Shown: positions 16,883 through 26,414, numbered from the stretch's first letter. The stretch is 64,000 bases of DNA from Lucifugimonas sp038150225 (GCA_038150225.1 JAYQWG010000003.1:23394-87393), one strand, 5' to 3'. Translations and numbers: made by a program. The notes: generated by a model not told the origin, from the sequence alone.

Positions 16883-18250
16883 CTAGTCACGAGTCCAGGT
16901 TGTGCTACCAGCACCATCGGCAATTGTGATACCAGCGGCTTGTAGCTTGTCACGAACAGCGTCCGCGTCTGCCCATCGTTTGTCAGCCCGTGCCGAGGCA
17001 CGTTCTTCAATCAGGGCTTCGATCTCAGCTTCCGAAATTCCAGATTCATCCTGGGGTGGTGCCTCGAGAGTGAACCCGAGAACTTTTGTGATCTCTTTCA
17101 GTCCCTCAACCGCGTCAGAAACCCCGCGCCCTTCATCATGACCACGGTTAATTTCTCGACAGAGATCAAATATTGCAGCCACCGCCTGAGGAGTACCGAG
17201 GTCATCATCCATCGCTTCGATGAATCGAGCTTTGAATGGCTCAAAATCGACCTGACCATTCCCACCGGTTGTATCAAGTTCGGCAGCGAATCTGATTCGG
17301 CGCATCGAGCGTTCTGCGTTGACGATTAACTCTTTGTCCAAAAGCGGGTTTGTGCGGTAGTGGGTTTGCAAAATCCACAGTCGAATCGCGTCGGAACTGA
17401 ACTCCTCTAGCGCTGTGTTCACGTTAAACGCGTTGCCAAGGGACTTGCTCATCTCTTGTCCACTTGCGATTCGGAGCATTCCGTTGTGCATCCAGAAACG
17501 TGAAAAAGGTACAACGCCGGAAGCAGCTTCGCTTTGTGCAACCTCGTTCTCGTGATGCGGGAACACCAGGTCCAGTCCACCACCGTGAATGTCGATTTGT
17601 TCACCTAAGTGCTTGAACGTCATCGCTGAACACTCGATGTGCCATCCAGGTCGTCCTGCTCCCCAGGGTGAATCCCAGCTGGGCTCTTCAGGTTTAACTG
17701 CCTTCCAAAGAGCAAAATCCGCAGGATGTTCTTTACCGGAATCACCTTCAACACGCGACTCCTCTGGCATCTGGTCGATGTCCTGCCCACTGAGCTTCCC
17801 GTAGTCATCTTTTGATTTGACTCGGAAGTACACCGAACCATTGAGTTCATATGCAGATCCGCCTTCGATCAAACGCTTGATCAACTCGATGATTTCAGGC
17901 ATGTCTTCGGTGGCGCGAGGGTGAACCGTCGCTCGTTTTACGTTCAACCCATCAACGGAGGTAAAGAACGACTTTATGTACCGCTCTGTGATGTCTTGCC
18001 AAGGTTCGCCATCACGATTCGCCCGATTGATGATCTTGTCATCAACGTCGGTGAAGTTCTGTACTTTTCTGACCCTGTGCCCGCGGTACTCGAGATAACG
18101 CGAGAGCACATCAAAAATAATGCTGCTGAGTGCGTGCCCGAGGTGTGAATCGTCGTAAACGGTTACACCGCAGACATACATCTTCACTTCATCACCTGCC
18201 GGTGTGAACTCTTCTTTCTTACGCGACAGGGTGTTGTAGAGCTGAATCAT
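16883..18250 (-). CDS. cysS: Cysteinyl-tRNA synthetase
   Basis: This 455-residue class Ia synthetase charges tRNA(Cys). It has the zinc Cys and HIGH-type site in VCGVTVYDDSHLGHALS, GWHIECSAM, the zinc His pair in FPHHENEVAQSEA, and the KMSKS-type loop in SGQEMSKSLGNAFN. The C-terminal anticodon region is of normal length. It lies 19 bases downstream of ispDF on the same strand. Confidence 0.95.
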   Translation of the reverse strand: MIQLYNTLSRKKEEFTPAGDEVKMYVCGVTVYDDSHLGHALSSIIFDVLSRYLEYRGHRVRKVQNFTDVDDKIINRANRDGEPWQDITERYIKSFFTSVDGLNVKRATVHPRATEDMPEIIELIKRLIEGGSAYELNGSVYFRVKSKDDYGKLSGQDIDQMPEESRVEGDSGKEHPADFALWKAVKPEEPSWDSPWGAGRPGWHIECSAMTFKHLGEQIDIHGGGLDLVFPHHENEVAQSEAASGVVPFSRFWMHNGMLRIASGQEMSKSLGNAFNVNTALEEFSSDAIRLWILQTHYRTNPLLDKELIVNAERSMRRIRFAAELDTTGGNGQVDFEPFKARFIEAMDDDLGTPQAVAAIFDLCREINRGHDEGRGVSDAVEGLKEITKVLGFTLEAPPQDESGISEAEIEALIEERASARADKRWADADAVRDKLQAAGITIADGAGSTTWTRD

Positions 18251-18269
18251 TTATTCGTAGTGAGTTTGT

Positions 18270-19484
18270 TTAGATTCGGTTCAAGGTCGCTACTGCCTGA
18301 GCAGCGATTCCATCACCGGCACCTATGGCACCGACATGGTCGGTCGAAGTGACCTTGATGTTTAGTTCTGAGTTTTGGAGTCCATCGATCTGTGAAATCG
18401 CAACCGACATTTCGTCTGTATGCGAAGCCAGTCGTGGGCGCTGGGCAATGATCGTAGCATCGACGTGCACCACCATCCATCCTGCTTCCTTCGCTAAACG
18501 TGTGGACTCGGCAATAAAGGTTTGAGACGGAATGTCTTTGTACCGGGGATCGGAAGAAGGAAAGTTACCTCCAAGATCACCTAGACCAGCGGCTCCCAGA
18601 ATCGAGCTAGCAATAGCGTGGAGCAGCACGTCACCATCAGAGTGACCATCCAGATGGTGATCAAACTCAATTTCAGTTCCGCCCAATTGCAGTGGTCCCC
18701 CTGGAACGAGCTTGTGACCGTCAAACCCAACTCCAAACCGCGCACCACTGGTGTCGGAACTCCCCGATGATGTGACGCCTGATCGTCGTTGGAATATCAA
18801 GTTCGCAAGCTGAAGATCTTCAGGTGTGGTTATCTTGATGTTGTCGTTTGAGCCGTCGAACACCGCGACGAGACCACCAATCGATTCGACCATTGAGGCA
18901 TCATCAGTAACGTCATCGGTAACAATGTCGTGGGCAGCTTTGATCACATCACGTCTGAAAACTTGCGGGGTTTGTACCGACCACAGTTCTGATCGGTCAG
19001 GTGTAGAGGTGACAACCCTGTGAGGTGCGGTTTTTATCGTGTCTTTCACCGGCACTGCAGCAATACCAGCACCGACTTTCTCTGCCGCCCTAACGCCACG
19101 TTGAACCAATTCGACGTCAATAAATGGTCTGGCACCATCGTGAATCGCCACGAACTCCAGAGCATCGCCACCGTAATCGGAGATTGCGTCCAGTCCGTTT
19201 TTAACCGAGTCCTGCCGACGCTCTCCACTTTCAACAACGGCGACTACTTTGTTGAAATCACCCGCAGAAATCTCATTCCGAAAGAATTCTAGGTTCCGTC
19301 CGGATGTGACAAAAACAATCCAGCCTACCTCGGGCATTGAATTGAATACAGACACCGAATGAAGCGCTACAGGTACACCGGCAAGATTGGAAATCTGCTT
19401 GTCGACTCCTTGCATTCGTGAACTGTTGCCACCGGCTACGATCACGGCTCCCAGGTTTGGTGCTTTTTCGCTCATCCCACCCAA
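18270..19484 (-). CDS. ispDF: Bifunctional IspD-IspF (MEP pathway of isoprenoid synthesis)
   Basis: This 404-residue fusion covers two MEP-pathway steps. The N-terminal half (about 1-235) is IspD, the cytidylyltransferase making CDP-methylerythritol: GAVIVAGGNSSRMQGVDKQI, then AIHDGARPFID. The C-terminal half (about 245-404) is IspF, the cyclodiphosphate synthase: VGFDGHKLVPGGPLQLGG, HSDGDVLLHAI with the metal ligands, and KVTSTDHVGAIGAGDGIAAQ. The middle enzyme, IspE, is not here. The start at 19484 overlaps the upstream VTT gene; a second ATG at 19475 is possible. It supplies precursors that the squalene cluster at 25-31 kb would use. Confidence 0.93.
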   Translation of the reverse strand: MGGMSEKAPNLGAVIVAGGNSSRMQGVDKQISNLAGVPVALHSVSVFNSMPEVGWIVFVTSGRNLEFFRNEISAGDFNKVVAVVESGERRQDSVKNGLDAISDYGGDALEFVAIHDGARPFIDVELVQRGVRAAEKVGAGIAAVPVKDTIKTAPHRVVTSTPDRSELWSVQTPQVFRRDVIKAAHDIVTDDVTDDASMVESIGGLVAVFDGSNDNIKITTPEDLQLANLIFQRRSGVTSSGSSDTSGARFGVGFDGHKLVPGGPLQLGGTEIEFDHHLDGHSDGDVLLHAIASSILGAAGLGDLGGNFPSSDPRYKDIPSQTFIAESTRLAKEAGWMVVHVDATIIAQRPRLASHTDEMSVAISQIDGLQNSELNIKVTSTDHVGAIGAGDGIAAQAVATLNRI

Positions 19485-20119
19485 CTTTGGATTGAATCGA
19501 TCCCCCAGAAGCAGGCGTACGCAATTGCCGTCGATTTAATCGCCTTCGCTACGACAACTACTCCAAGGAATTTCTTTATCGGGTACCCAATGCTTCCAGC
19601 CGCAATACCAATGATGTCGAACAGTGGGTTTGGCACGACCGAGCCAAAAAACAAAATCAGACCACCTCGCTTTACAAGAGCAGCGCGAACCTTTGGGTAG
19701 TATTTGTGCCGTTCAAGTAAAGAACGACCAGAGAGTCCCGCCATGTAGCCGGTCATTTCTCCTAGGGCTTCGGCGGTTGCTGAGATCACGCCGATAAGAA
19801 GCGGGTTTAGCCCAAGTGCAGGTGCAGCAGCGACGCACACAGCTGCCGGTCCCGGAACGGGAAGAATTATCGATCCGGCAGCGATGAAGCTAACAATCCA
19901 AACTCCACCGTATCCAACATTCTGGGTATTCAGATTCCCTGTACGCCAAAGGATGGATCCAATCAGTGCGAACCCGATAACGAAGGCAAGTAGTCCTAGT
20001 CGAATGACCAGGTCTTTGTTCTCGACTAGCCATTTCTGGAATCCGCGAAACTCCGCGTGCTCAATTTCAGCAGCACTCGAATCCGACGATTGGTCCTGTA
20101 CTTCTGACTGATCAGTCAA
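19472..20119 (-). CDS. VTT-domain (SNARE-associated/DedA-like) membrane protein
   Basis: This 215-residue integral membrane protein of the VTT/DedA superfamily has a charged N-terminus (about 40 residues) and about five hydrophobic segments. Characteristic re-entrant motifs are VPGPAAVCVAAAPALGLNPL, EMTGYMAGLSGRSLLER and FGSVVPNPLFDIIGIAAGSI. Related proteins scramble lipids or export small solutes. The adjacent gene encodes a paralog with the same motifs, and the pair probably arose by tandem duplication. Confidence 0.75.
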   Translation of the reverse strand: MTDQSEVQDQSSDSSAAEIEHAEFRGFQKWLVENKDLVIRLGLLAFVIGFALIGSILWRTGNLNTQNVGYGGVWIVSFIAAGSIILPVPGPAAVCVAAAPALGLNPLLIGVISATAEALGEMTGYMAGLSGRSLLERHKYYPKVRAALVKRGGLILFFGSVVPNPLFDIIGIAAGSIGYPIKKFLGVVVVAKAIKSTAIAYACFWGIDSIQSWVG

Positions 20120-20125
20120 TGGTTA

Positions 20126-20758
20126 CTAAATGAGGTCGACTATCCATGAGATCGATTCTCGGCACGCGTACGCAAACACAAGAAATTTTACGAACTTACC
20201 GATTCCGACCCAAAGCAAGAAACGACTCACAGGGTAACCGAGAGAACCCGCCGCAATACCGCCAATATCGAACAGCGGATTTGGAATTGCAGCGAAAACG
20301 AAGAGTGCAAATCCGCCGCGCTTCACAACATAGTCGTGAATTCGCTGGTAGTACTTGGACCGCTGTGCGACACCCTGGCTTCCGTAGCCAGCGAGATAAC
20401 CGCTCAATTCACCGATTGTCGATCCCGCAGCTCCTGCTAACGCCAACAAGAGAAAATTCAGACCGAATTCTGGCGTGGCTGCCGCACATACGGCGAACAG
20501 TCCAGGCACCGGGACAACAACAGCGGCAGAGCCAACGAGATTGACAATGAATGCACCCGTGTAACCGGCATCTCTTACATCAAGCCAACTTGTCGCCCAT
20601 GCAATGGTTCCACCAAAAACCGAGAACGCGACCACACTCCAGATGATGATCTGGTACGTGCGGCGATGCCGGGCGACGAAATCGCCTATCGCGCTCCGCG
20701 TGTCGTGCGATTGATTTTGCTGCGCATCATTAGCCACGGCTGCATAGTACGGCAACAA
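20126..20758 (-). CDS. VTT-domain membrane protein, tandem paralog
   Basis: This 210-residue protein shares with its neighbour the pattern VPVPGLFAVCAAATPEFGLN, ELSGYLAGYGSQG and FAAIPNPLFDIGGIAAGSLG, with similar hydrophobic spacing. It is transcribed first and ends six bases before the next gene starts, so both are likely made together. Function is inferred only at family level. Confidence 0.75.
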   Translation of the reverse strand: MLPYYAAVANDAQQNQSHDTRSAIGDFVARHRRTYQIIIWSVVAFSVFGGTIAWATSWLDVRDAGYTGAFIVNLVGSAAVVVPVPGLFAVCAAATPEFGLNFLLLALAGAAGSTIGELSGYLAGYGSQGVAQRSKYYQRIHDYVVKRGGFALFVFAAIPNPLFDIGGIAAGSLGYPVSRFLLWVGIGKFVKFLVFAYACRESISWIVDLI

Positions 20759-20774
20759 TACGCGCCATACGCGA

Positions 20775-20810
20775 ACAGACCGTTCACTTTTGGTAAAGCG
20801 AACGGTCTGT
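20775..20810. terminator. Hairpin between clp and the VTT genes
   Basis: ACAGACCGTTC (20775-20785) pairs with GAACGGTCTGT (20800-20810). The T-run (TTTTT) is on the plus-strand side, while the gene ending here (clp, minus strand) is followed by TTCGCG. It is probably a weak terminator or mRNA end stabiliser for clp. Confidence 0.6.
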
Positions 20811-20832
20811 TTTTACTCCAGTGGTCTTTGAT

Positions 20833-23319
20833 CTAGACAGATGCCTCAGCCTTTTCCGACGAAGTTGGCTTGGCTTTCTTTGATTCAACATCACCTTTAA
20901 TTGAGAAGGTCAGTTCGTTTTCACCAAGATCAATAAGAATCGTCGAGCCCTCAGTGAATTCACCAGCGAGCAGCCGCTTGGAAAGCGGACTTTCAACCTG
21001 TCTCTGAATTGCTCGCTTCAACGGTCGTGCACCATACATGCGATCGAATCCAGTCTTCGCAAGCCATGTTTTCGCTTCTTCTGTCAGTTCAATCGTAACT
21101 TTCAGATCTTGAACACGTTCCGAAACTTCACCGACGAATTTGTCGACAATCTGTTCGATGTCTTCCTGGGTAAGCGAGTCGAAGACAATGAACTCATCCA
21201 ATCGGTTCAGGAATTCAGGCCGGAACTGCTGCTTTAGAGCCTCTTCGACGCTCGAACGCAATTGCGCACTCTCGGTCTCTTCACGACTCTGCTTGTTGAA
21301 TCCAAACGCTTCACGCTTCACATCCGATGACCCAAGGTTGCTCGTCATGATGATGATCGTGTTTCGGAAATCGACGGTTCGACCATGACTATCGGTCAAG
21401 CGTCCATCATCCAAAACTTGCAGTAGCGTGTTGAACACGTCGGGGTGTGCCTTCTCTATTTCATCGAACAGGACAACTGAAAATGGTCGACGACGGACGG
21501 CTTCGGTTAGATGACCTGCTTCGTCGTATCCTACGTATCCAGGAGGTGCGCCAATCAATTTTGAAACGGTGTGACGTTCCTGGAATTCAGACATGTCGAC
21601 TCGGATCATGTTGTCTTCGTCATCAAACATGAATTCTGCGAGCGCCCGCGCCAGTTCAGTTTTTCCAACGCCGGTCGGACCAAGGAATATGAAACTACCA
21701 ATCGGACGTTTCGGATCCTTCAGGCCGGCTCTCGCACGACGAACAGCGTCCGCCAGGGCTTCCACTGCCTGATCTTGTCCGATGACACGAGAATGCAATC
21801 GCTCTTCGAGGTTGAGTAGGCGTTCACCCTCTCCTTCGACAAGTCGTGCAACCGGAATACCGGTACGCTCGGCAATCAACGAGGCAATATCCTCGTCAGT
21901 TACCGTCTCACGAACCTCGTGGGTTTTGCGCCACTCGCCCAGTGCATCCTGATACTTCTCGTTGAGACGAAGCTTTTCGGCTTTAGCGTTTGCAGCACTT
22001 TCATAATCGCTCCGCACGGAAGCCGACTCTTCTTCGTCGTCGAGTCGCTGCAACGATTGCTGCATATCCTTCAAATACGAAGGCATAGACTCGTTTTCGA
22101 TTCGGTTTTTAGCAGCAGCCTCATCAATGAGATCCACAGCTTTGTCGGGAAGCAATCGGTCGGATATGTAGCGTGCAGAAAGTTGCACAGCAGCATCCAA
22201 CGCGGATTGCTCAATGGTGAATCCATGGTGCTGTTCATATCTCGGACGTAAGGTTTCGAGCATTTCGATAGCAGTCTCAGTGTCAGGCTCATCTACCCAA
22301 ACAGGTGAAAATCGACGCTCAAGCGCTGGGTCAGATTCGATGTATCGACGGTACTCATTCGGAGTTGTTGCGCCGATCGTTTGCAGTTCTCCACGTGCAA
22401 GTGCTGGTTTCATCATGTTGGATGCATCGAGGGAGCCTTCCCCCGCGCCAGCACCAACAACTGTGTGGATCTCGTCAATAAACAGCACGATTTCGCCAGC
22501 AGCTTGACGGATTTCGTCCATGACTGCCTTTAAGCGCTCTTCAAATTCACCCCGGAATTTCGCGCCAGCAACCAGTGATCCCATTTCCAGTGCAATTACA
22601 CGGCGACCTTGCAAACTCTCTGGCACATCGCCCGAAACTATTCTCTGAGCAAGTCCCTCGGCGATCGCGGTTTTTCCGACACCGGCATCTCCAATCAGAA
22701 CAGGATTGTTCTTGGTTCGGCGAGTGAGCGTTTGCATCACCCGACGGATTTCGAGATCGCGGCCAATAACAGGATCGAGTTGTCCCTCACGAGCTAGATC
22801 GGTCAGATCGACACTGTACTTCGATAAAGCCTGGTACTTACTTTCTGCCCGTGGATCGGTAACCCTTGCAGAACCTCTGACTTCCAGAAGCGCCTGATAC
22901 AGCCGCTCTTCGGAAATACTTCGAGTGTTGAACAACTCGGCAATCTCACCAGTTGTTTCCTTCGTTAGCGCAACCAGTAAATGATCCGCACCAATTAATT
23001 CATCTTTGAGTCGGTCGGCTTCTTGTTTCGCTACTTCAATGGCTGATTGGACACGAGGAGTCGGGTAAATCTGGCTTTGACCAGATCCACCAACTTTTGG
23101 CGATTCCTCGAGTTTCGCCATTAACTCTTGCTCAAGGTCCCGAGGATCAATGCCCATCGCCTGCAGTATTTTTGCGGACAAAGAGTTTTCGACTTGTAGT
23201 AGCCCGGCAAGCAGGTGTTCAGCATCCCACTGGCTGTGTCGCATCTGCACAACAAGTTGTTGTGATGCGCTTAGTGCGGCCTGGGCCTGCTCTGTGAAAT
23301 CGTCCTGTCGTAATACCAA
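20833..23319 (-). CDS. Clp/Hsp100 AAA+ ATPase, ClpC-like with short middle domain (heat-shock operon)
   Basis: This 828-residue Hsp100 unfoldase has two Clp N-repeats (about 3-140). The first AAA+ module has Walker A GDAGVGKTAIAEGLA, and the second has GPTGVGKTELARALAEF. A short middle region (about 405-470) resembles the single UVR-like coil of ClpC rather than the long ClpB propeller arm. An FGF tripeptide in EAFGFNKQS sits where ClpC carries its ClpP-docking loop. It may thus feed ClpP rather than act purely as a disaggregase. It is the third gene of dnaJ-hspR-clp, a layout in which actinobacteria place clpB under HspR. The last 25 residues are a charged, Ala/Glu/Lys-rich tail. Confidence 0.87.
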   Translation of the reverse strand: MVLRQDDFTEQAQAALSASQQLVVQMRHSQWDAEHLLAGLLQVENSLSAKILQAMGIDPRDLEQELMAKLEESPKVGGSGQSQIYPTPRVQSAIEVAKQEADRLKDELIGADHLLVALTKETTGEIAELFNTRSISEERLYQALLEVRGSARVTDPRAESKYQALSKYSVDLTDLAREGQLDPVIGRDLEIRRVMQTLTRRTKNNPVLIGDAGVGKTAIAEGLAQRIVSGDVPESLQGRRVIALEMGSLVAGAKFRGEFEERLKAVMDEIRQAAGEIVLFIDEIHTVVGAGAGEGSLDASNMMKPALARGELQTIGATTPNEYRRYIESDPALERRFSPVWVDEPDTETAIEMLETLRPRYEQHHGFTIEQSALDAAVQLSARYISDRLLPDKAVDLIDEAAAKNRIENESMPSYLKDMQQSLQRLDDEEESASVRSDYESAANAKAEKLRLNEKYQDALGEWRKTHEVRETVTDEDIASLIAERTGIPVARLVEGEGERLLNLEERLHSRVIGQDQAVEALADAVRRARAGLKDPKRPIGSFIFLGPTGVGKTELARALAEFMFDDEDNMIRVDMSEFQERHTVSKLIGAPPGYVGYDEAGHLTEAVRRRPFSVVLFDEIEKAHPDVFNTLLQVLDDGRLTDSHGRTVDFRNTIIIMTSNLGSSDVKREAFGFNKQSREETESAQLRSSVEEALKQQFRPEFLNRLDEFIVFDSLTQEDIEQIVDKFVGEVSERVQDLKVTIELTEEAKTWLAKTGFDRMYGARPLKRAIQRQVESPLSKRLLAGEFTEGSTILIDLGENELTFSIKGDVESKKAKPTSSEKAEASV

Positions 23320-23361
23320 CTGTTTTCTCCGTTAAACCAAAGTAGACAAGAGCAAACGTTC

Positions 23362-23688
23362 CTATCCAGGTAGTCGGTTATTTCCTTCTTTAAGTCGGAC
23401 CAGTTCGACCGTAAGGTCCTCCACCCGGCTCTCCAGCTGATCAATTCGATTCAAAAGCTTCGACATTACTTCGATGCCCGCGAGGTTCAGACCAAATTCT
23501 TCTTTCCACCGGAGGATTCGCTGAATCAATTCGACATCTCGGTTTGAATAAAGCCTTGTGCCGCCTCGCGAACGCTGAGGAATTACAAGCTCCCAGCGCT
23601 CGTAGTTGCGGAGGGTTTGCTGGTGTACCCCACACATTTGGGCGACCACTCCGATTGCAAAGACAGGGTCGTTGTGTCCCATCGACAT
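23362..23688 (-). CDS. hspR: HspR-type MerR-family heat-shock repressor
   Basis: This 108-residue regulator has a MerR winged helix: AIGVVAQMCGVHQQTLRNYE for the helix-turn-helix, then RSRGGTRLYSNRDVELIQRI for the wing. A C-terminal coiled coil follows (LNRIDQLESRVEDLTVELVRL). Its place between dnaJ and clp, two bases from the dnaJ stop, is that of HspR, which represses chaperone genes together with DnaK. I did not find a clear HspR inverted repeat upstream, so autoregulation is inferred from context only. Confidence 0.85.
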   Translation of the reverse strand: MSMGHNDPVFAIGVVAQMCGVHQQTLRNYERWELVIPQRSRGGTRLYSNRDVELIQRILRWKEEFGLNLAGIEVMSKLLNRIDQLESRVEDLTVELVRLKEGNNRLPG

Positions 23689-23690
23689 GA

Positions 23691-24563
23691 CTATTCGTAC
23701 CCTGTTACCTGACTCACCTGGCTCAAATTCTTGAGGGTTTCAAAGTGGGATTTTTCCTCTTCCGAGAGAGACTCAGGAAGCTTCACTTTGATCGTGGCGA
23801 ACAAATCTCCAAACTCTCCCGAGTTCATAACGGGCAAACCTTTGCCTTTGATCTTGAAAGACCTCCCGTTTTGAGTTCCTGAAGGAATCTGAAGAGCTAT
23901 CCGGCCTGTCATGGTCGGGACTTCAACTTCACCGCCAAGAATAGCGTCGAACAATGGAACGATTACTTCAGTTCGCAAATTGCTCCCTTGCCGGGTGAAC
24001 TTGCTGTGATCCCGAACGCTAACTGTGATCGTGACCTCGCTGTTTGCGTCTGGCCGAACACGAATTTTGCGCCCATCAGGCACGCCGGCTGGAATTTGGA
24101 CTTCGATCGTTTTCGAGGCTCCCATTCCCCCACCAATGGTTATTCGCCGCGAAGTGCCGTGGTATACCTCATCGAGCGAGACTTGCACTGAGCCCTCGTG
24201 ACGCATCGCTCCACGTGGTTGTCGGCCCATGCCGCCAAACATGTCAGCAAATCCACCTCCGCCACCGAATAGATCGCCGAGGTCGAAGCCGAATCCGCCG
24301 TTTCCACCACGCCCGGCTCCCATGTTTCGCATCTGATCGGCGTGCTTCCAGTTATCGCCGAACTGGTCGTAGTCCTTTCGGCGTTTTTCATCCCCCAGGA
24401 CTTCATATGCCTCATTTACTTTCTTGAACGCAGTCTGCGCTTTTTCGTCGCCTGGATTCACGTCTGGATGAAGCTTGCGTGCGAGTCTGCGGTACGCGGA
24501 CTTTATGTCCTTGTCCGTGGAATTTCTCGGGACGCCGAGTATGTCGTAGTAGTTATCTGCCAT
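23691..24563 (-). CDS. DnaJ/CbpA-type J-domain co-chaperone
   Basis: This 290-residue protein starts with a J-domain: YYDILGVPRNSTDKDIKSAY, with the HPD triad in KLHPDVNPGD. A Gly/Phe-rich linker follows (about 80-120), then the two C-terminal peptide-binding domains. The Cys-rich zinc domain of DnaJ is absent, so it is a type II co-chaperone like CbpA. It is the first gene of the heat-shock operon and faces hsp20 across a 210-base AT-rich divergent promoter region. Confidence 0.9.
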   Translation of the reverse strand: MADNYYDILGVPRNSTDKDIKSAYRRLARKLHPDVNPGDEKAQTAFKKVNEAYEVLGDEKRRKDYDQFGDNWKHADQMRNMGAGRGGNGGFGFDLGDLFGGGGGFADMFGGMGRQPRGAMRHEGSVQVSLDEVYHGTSRRITIGGGMGASKTIEVQIPAGVPDGRKIRVRPDANSEVTITVSVRDHSKFTRQGSNLRTEVIVPLFDAILGGEVEVPTMTGRIALQIPSGTQNGRSFKIKGKGLPVMNSGEFGDLFATIKVKLPESLSEEEKSHFETLKNLSQVSQVTGYE

Positions 24564-24667
24564 TTAGGTGGGATTGGTCGAAACGAATAAGGAAGCCGTT
24601 AAGCGTCAAAACATTGAGATCACTAAAGATGAAATATAACACATCTGCTGTTTATATTTTATTTTAT

Positions 24668-24697
24668 TTGATAAGTTATTTATAAGGTTTCTATATT
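24668..24697 (+). promoter_or_regulatory. Candidate promoter of hsp20
   Basis: TTGATA (24668-24673) and TATATT (24692-24697) are 18 bases apart and about 77 bases before the hsp20 ATG, inside the very AT-rich divergent region. No CIRCE or HspR inverted repeat is recognisable beside it. Confidence 0.35.
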
Positions 24698-24773
24698 GTA
24701 GTTGTTAGCTTTAGCGCCACAGCCTTGTAGATCAATAACTGAAAACGTGGCGATTCAAATACGGAGTAATGAA

Positions 24774-25205
24774 ATGGCAATTGAACGATGGCAGCCTTTT
24801 GGCGCTTACCGAGATTTCGACGACCTGTTCGCACGATTCTTCGGAAATAAAGTCGCGAGACAGCCCGAGCCTGAGGCATGGAGCATTCCGTTGGATGTCC
24901 AGCAAGATGGCGACACACTCGTTGTTACAGCCTCTATTTCTGGTACTACCAAGGAAGACATTGATATAGCAGTTGACGACAACGTGCTGACTATCAAAGC
25001 CGAAACTAAGGATGAGTCCAAGACTGAGTCGGACGGTTACTTGCTAAGGGAGCGACGAACCGGTTCTTACTACCGCGCACTTCGTCTGCCTGAGACAGTC
25101 GACTACGAGAATGCCGAGTCTAAATTCAAGGACGGCGTGCTCGAAATCCGGCTTCCGAAACTCGAGTCAAAGAAAGCACGAAAGCTCGAAATTACAGCGG
25201 CATAA
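24774..25205 (+). CDS. Small heat-shock protein, Hsp20/alpha-crystallin family
   Basis: This 143-residue holdase has an N-terminal aromatic arm (WQPFGAYRDFDDLFARFFG) and an alpha-crystallin domain (about 40-130) with DVQQDGDTLVVTASISG. The late GVLEIRLPKLE motif is the typical end of the domain. The frame is open upstream to 24702, but ATG 24774, preceded by ACGGAG, starts the conserved arm and is preferred. It is divergent from dnaJ-hspR-clp, so the two units may share control. Confidence 0.9.
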   Translation: MAIERWQPFGAYRDFDDLFARFFGNKVARQPEPEAWSIPLDVQQDGDTLVVTASISGTTKEDIDIAVDDNVLTIKAETKDESKTESDGYLLRERRTGSYYRALRLPETVDYENAESKFKDGVLEIRLPKLESKKARKLEITAA

Positions 25206-25226
25206 ACGGCTTGACTCGCATTCAAC

Positions 25227-25260
25227 GCCCCGAGGCATTTTCCTGACTCGGGGCTTTTTA
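25227..25260 (+). terminator. Intrinsic terminator after hsp20
   Basis: GCCCCGAG (25227-25234) pairs with CTCGGGGC (25247-25254) and is followed by TTTTTA. Confidence 0.88.
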
Positions 25261-25352
25261 GTTGTAAGAAAATGACATTTCGGACTGACGCCTCAGGACC
25301 TGAGCGATAATCTTGGTGCGTAGCAATTCACAGCCCCGATGAGTCAAACCGC

Positions 25353-26414
25353 TTGAGCGCAGAAACCAAAAGTCCAGCCCCATCCCTACCGGGATTCTTC
25401 TCGCGCTACCAAGATCGTATTGACACGGCTCTCAGAGATGAGATCGCCGGCTTAGACCCACAGATATACGCAATTCACCGTTACTACATGGGCTGGGAAG
25501 AAACAGACGGAACACCTGTCGACGCACCTGCGGGCAAACGCATGCGACCGACCCTCGCTTTACTGGCGGCGGACGCCGTCAACGGTGATCTGGACAAAGC
25601 GACTCCGATCGCCACTGCCCTGGAATACGTTCACAACTTTTCGCTTATTCACGACGATCTCGAAGACATGGACCGAGTTCGCCATCACCGACTCACCGTT
25701 TGGGCTGTCTGGGGTGAACCAGCAGCAATCGTGTCAGGCAACGCAATGTTGAAAGTTGCCGATTTCGCCGCTAGTAAACTGCGACAGCAAGGTGTTTCGG
25801 ACCGCATCGCCTTGCTCGCAGAATCAGCACTTACAAGTCATTACCTGAAAATGATGGAAGGCCAATACCTCGATATTTCTTTCGAAAACCTAGGTGCGGT
25901 TTCGGTCGACGACTATCTCGACATGATCGAGCGTAAAACCGGTGCCTTGATCGAAGCATCTGTCTACCTCGGAGCACTTGTTGCTGGAGGCTCGGACACC
26001 ACCGAACAAGAGGCAATCGAGCTCAAAAAAATTGGCTACGAACTAGGGCGGATTTTCCAGATACGGGATGATGTTCTGGGTGTTTGGGGAGGTCAGGAAA
26101 CTGGAAAACCGGTCGGCGCCGACATTAAGAGGAAAAAGAAAGCATTACCGGCCGTACACGCTATTAGTAGTGCGACCGGATCTTCGGCTGAGCGAATATC
26201 CGAAATATTCGGGGTCGATGGCGAACTGAGCGGGGAACAAGTTGAAGACGTGCTCAATATCATGGATGAGTTGGGCACCCAGGACTACTGCCAATCGATC
26301 GCCGAGCAACGCTGGCAGGAATGCCAGCGCCTCATCGACTCTGCTGACATGCCACCTCACTCCGCAAACGAATTCCTCGAGCTAGGCGAATTCCTATTGG
26401 TACGCCAGTCATGA
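25353..26414 (+). CDS. Polyprenyl (farnesyl/geranylgeranyl-type) diphosphate synthase
   Basis: This 353-residue trans-prenyltransferase has the first Asp-rich motif in FSLIHDDLEDMDRVRHHR and the second in FQIRDDVLGVWG. GKRMRPTLALLAADA binds the allylic or homoallylic diphosphate. It condenses isopentenyl diphosphate with an allylic diphosphate to give C15 or C20 chains. It starts at TTG 25353 and overlaps the next gene by four bases. As first gene of a cluster leading to hpnCDE, it probably supplies the farnesyl diphosphate for squalene. Product chain length cannot be fixed by eye. Confidence 0.88.
   Translation: MSAETKSPAPSLPGFFSRYQDRIDTALRDEIAGLDPQIYAIHRYYMGWEETDGTPVDAPAGKRMRPTLALLAADAVNGDLDKATPIATALEYVHNFSLIHDDLEDMDRVRHHRLTVWAVWGEPAAIVSGNAMLKVADFAASKLRQQGVSDRIALLAESALTSHYLKMMEGQYLDISFENLGAVSVDDYLDMIERKTGALIEASVYLGALVAGGSDTTEQEAIELKKIGYELGRIFQIRDDVLGVWGGQETGKPVGADIKRKKKALPAVHAISSATGSSAERISEIFGVDGELSGEQVEDVLNIMDELGTQDYCQSIAEQRWQECQRLIDSADMPPHSANEFLELGEFLLVRQS

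Noticed and set aside
24564..24773. HspR (HAIR) or CIRCE operator in the dnaJ/hsp20 region
   Set aside because: Only loose partial matches such as TTGAG were found; no inverted repeat with the correct spacing.
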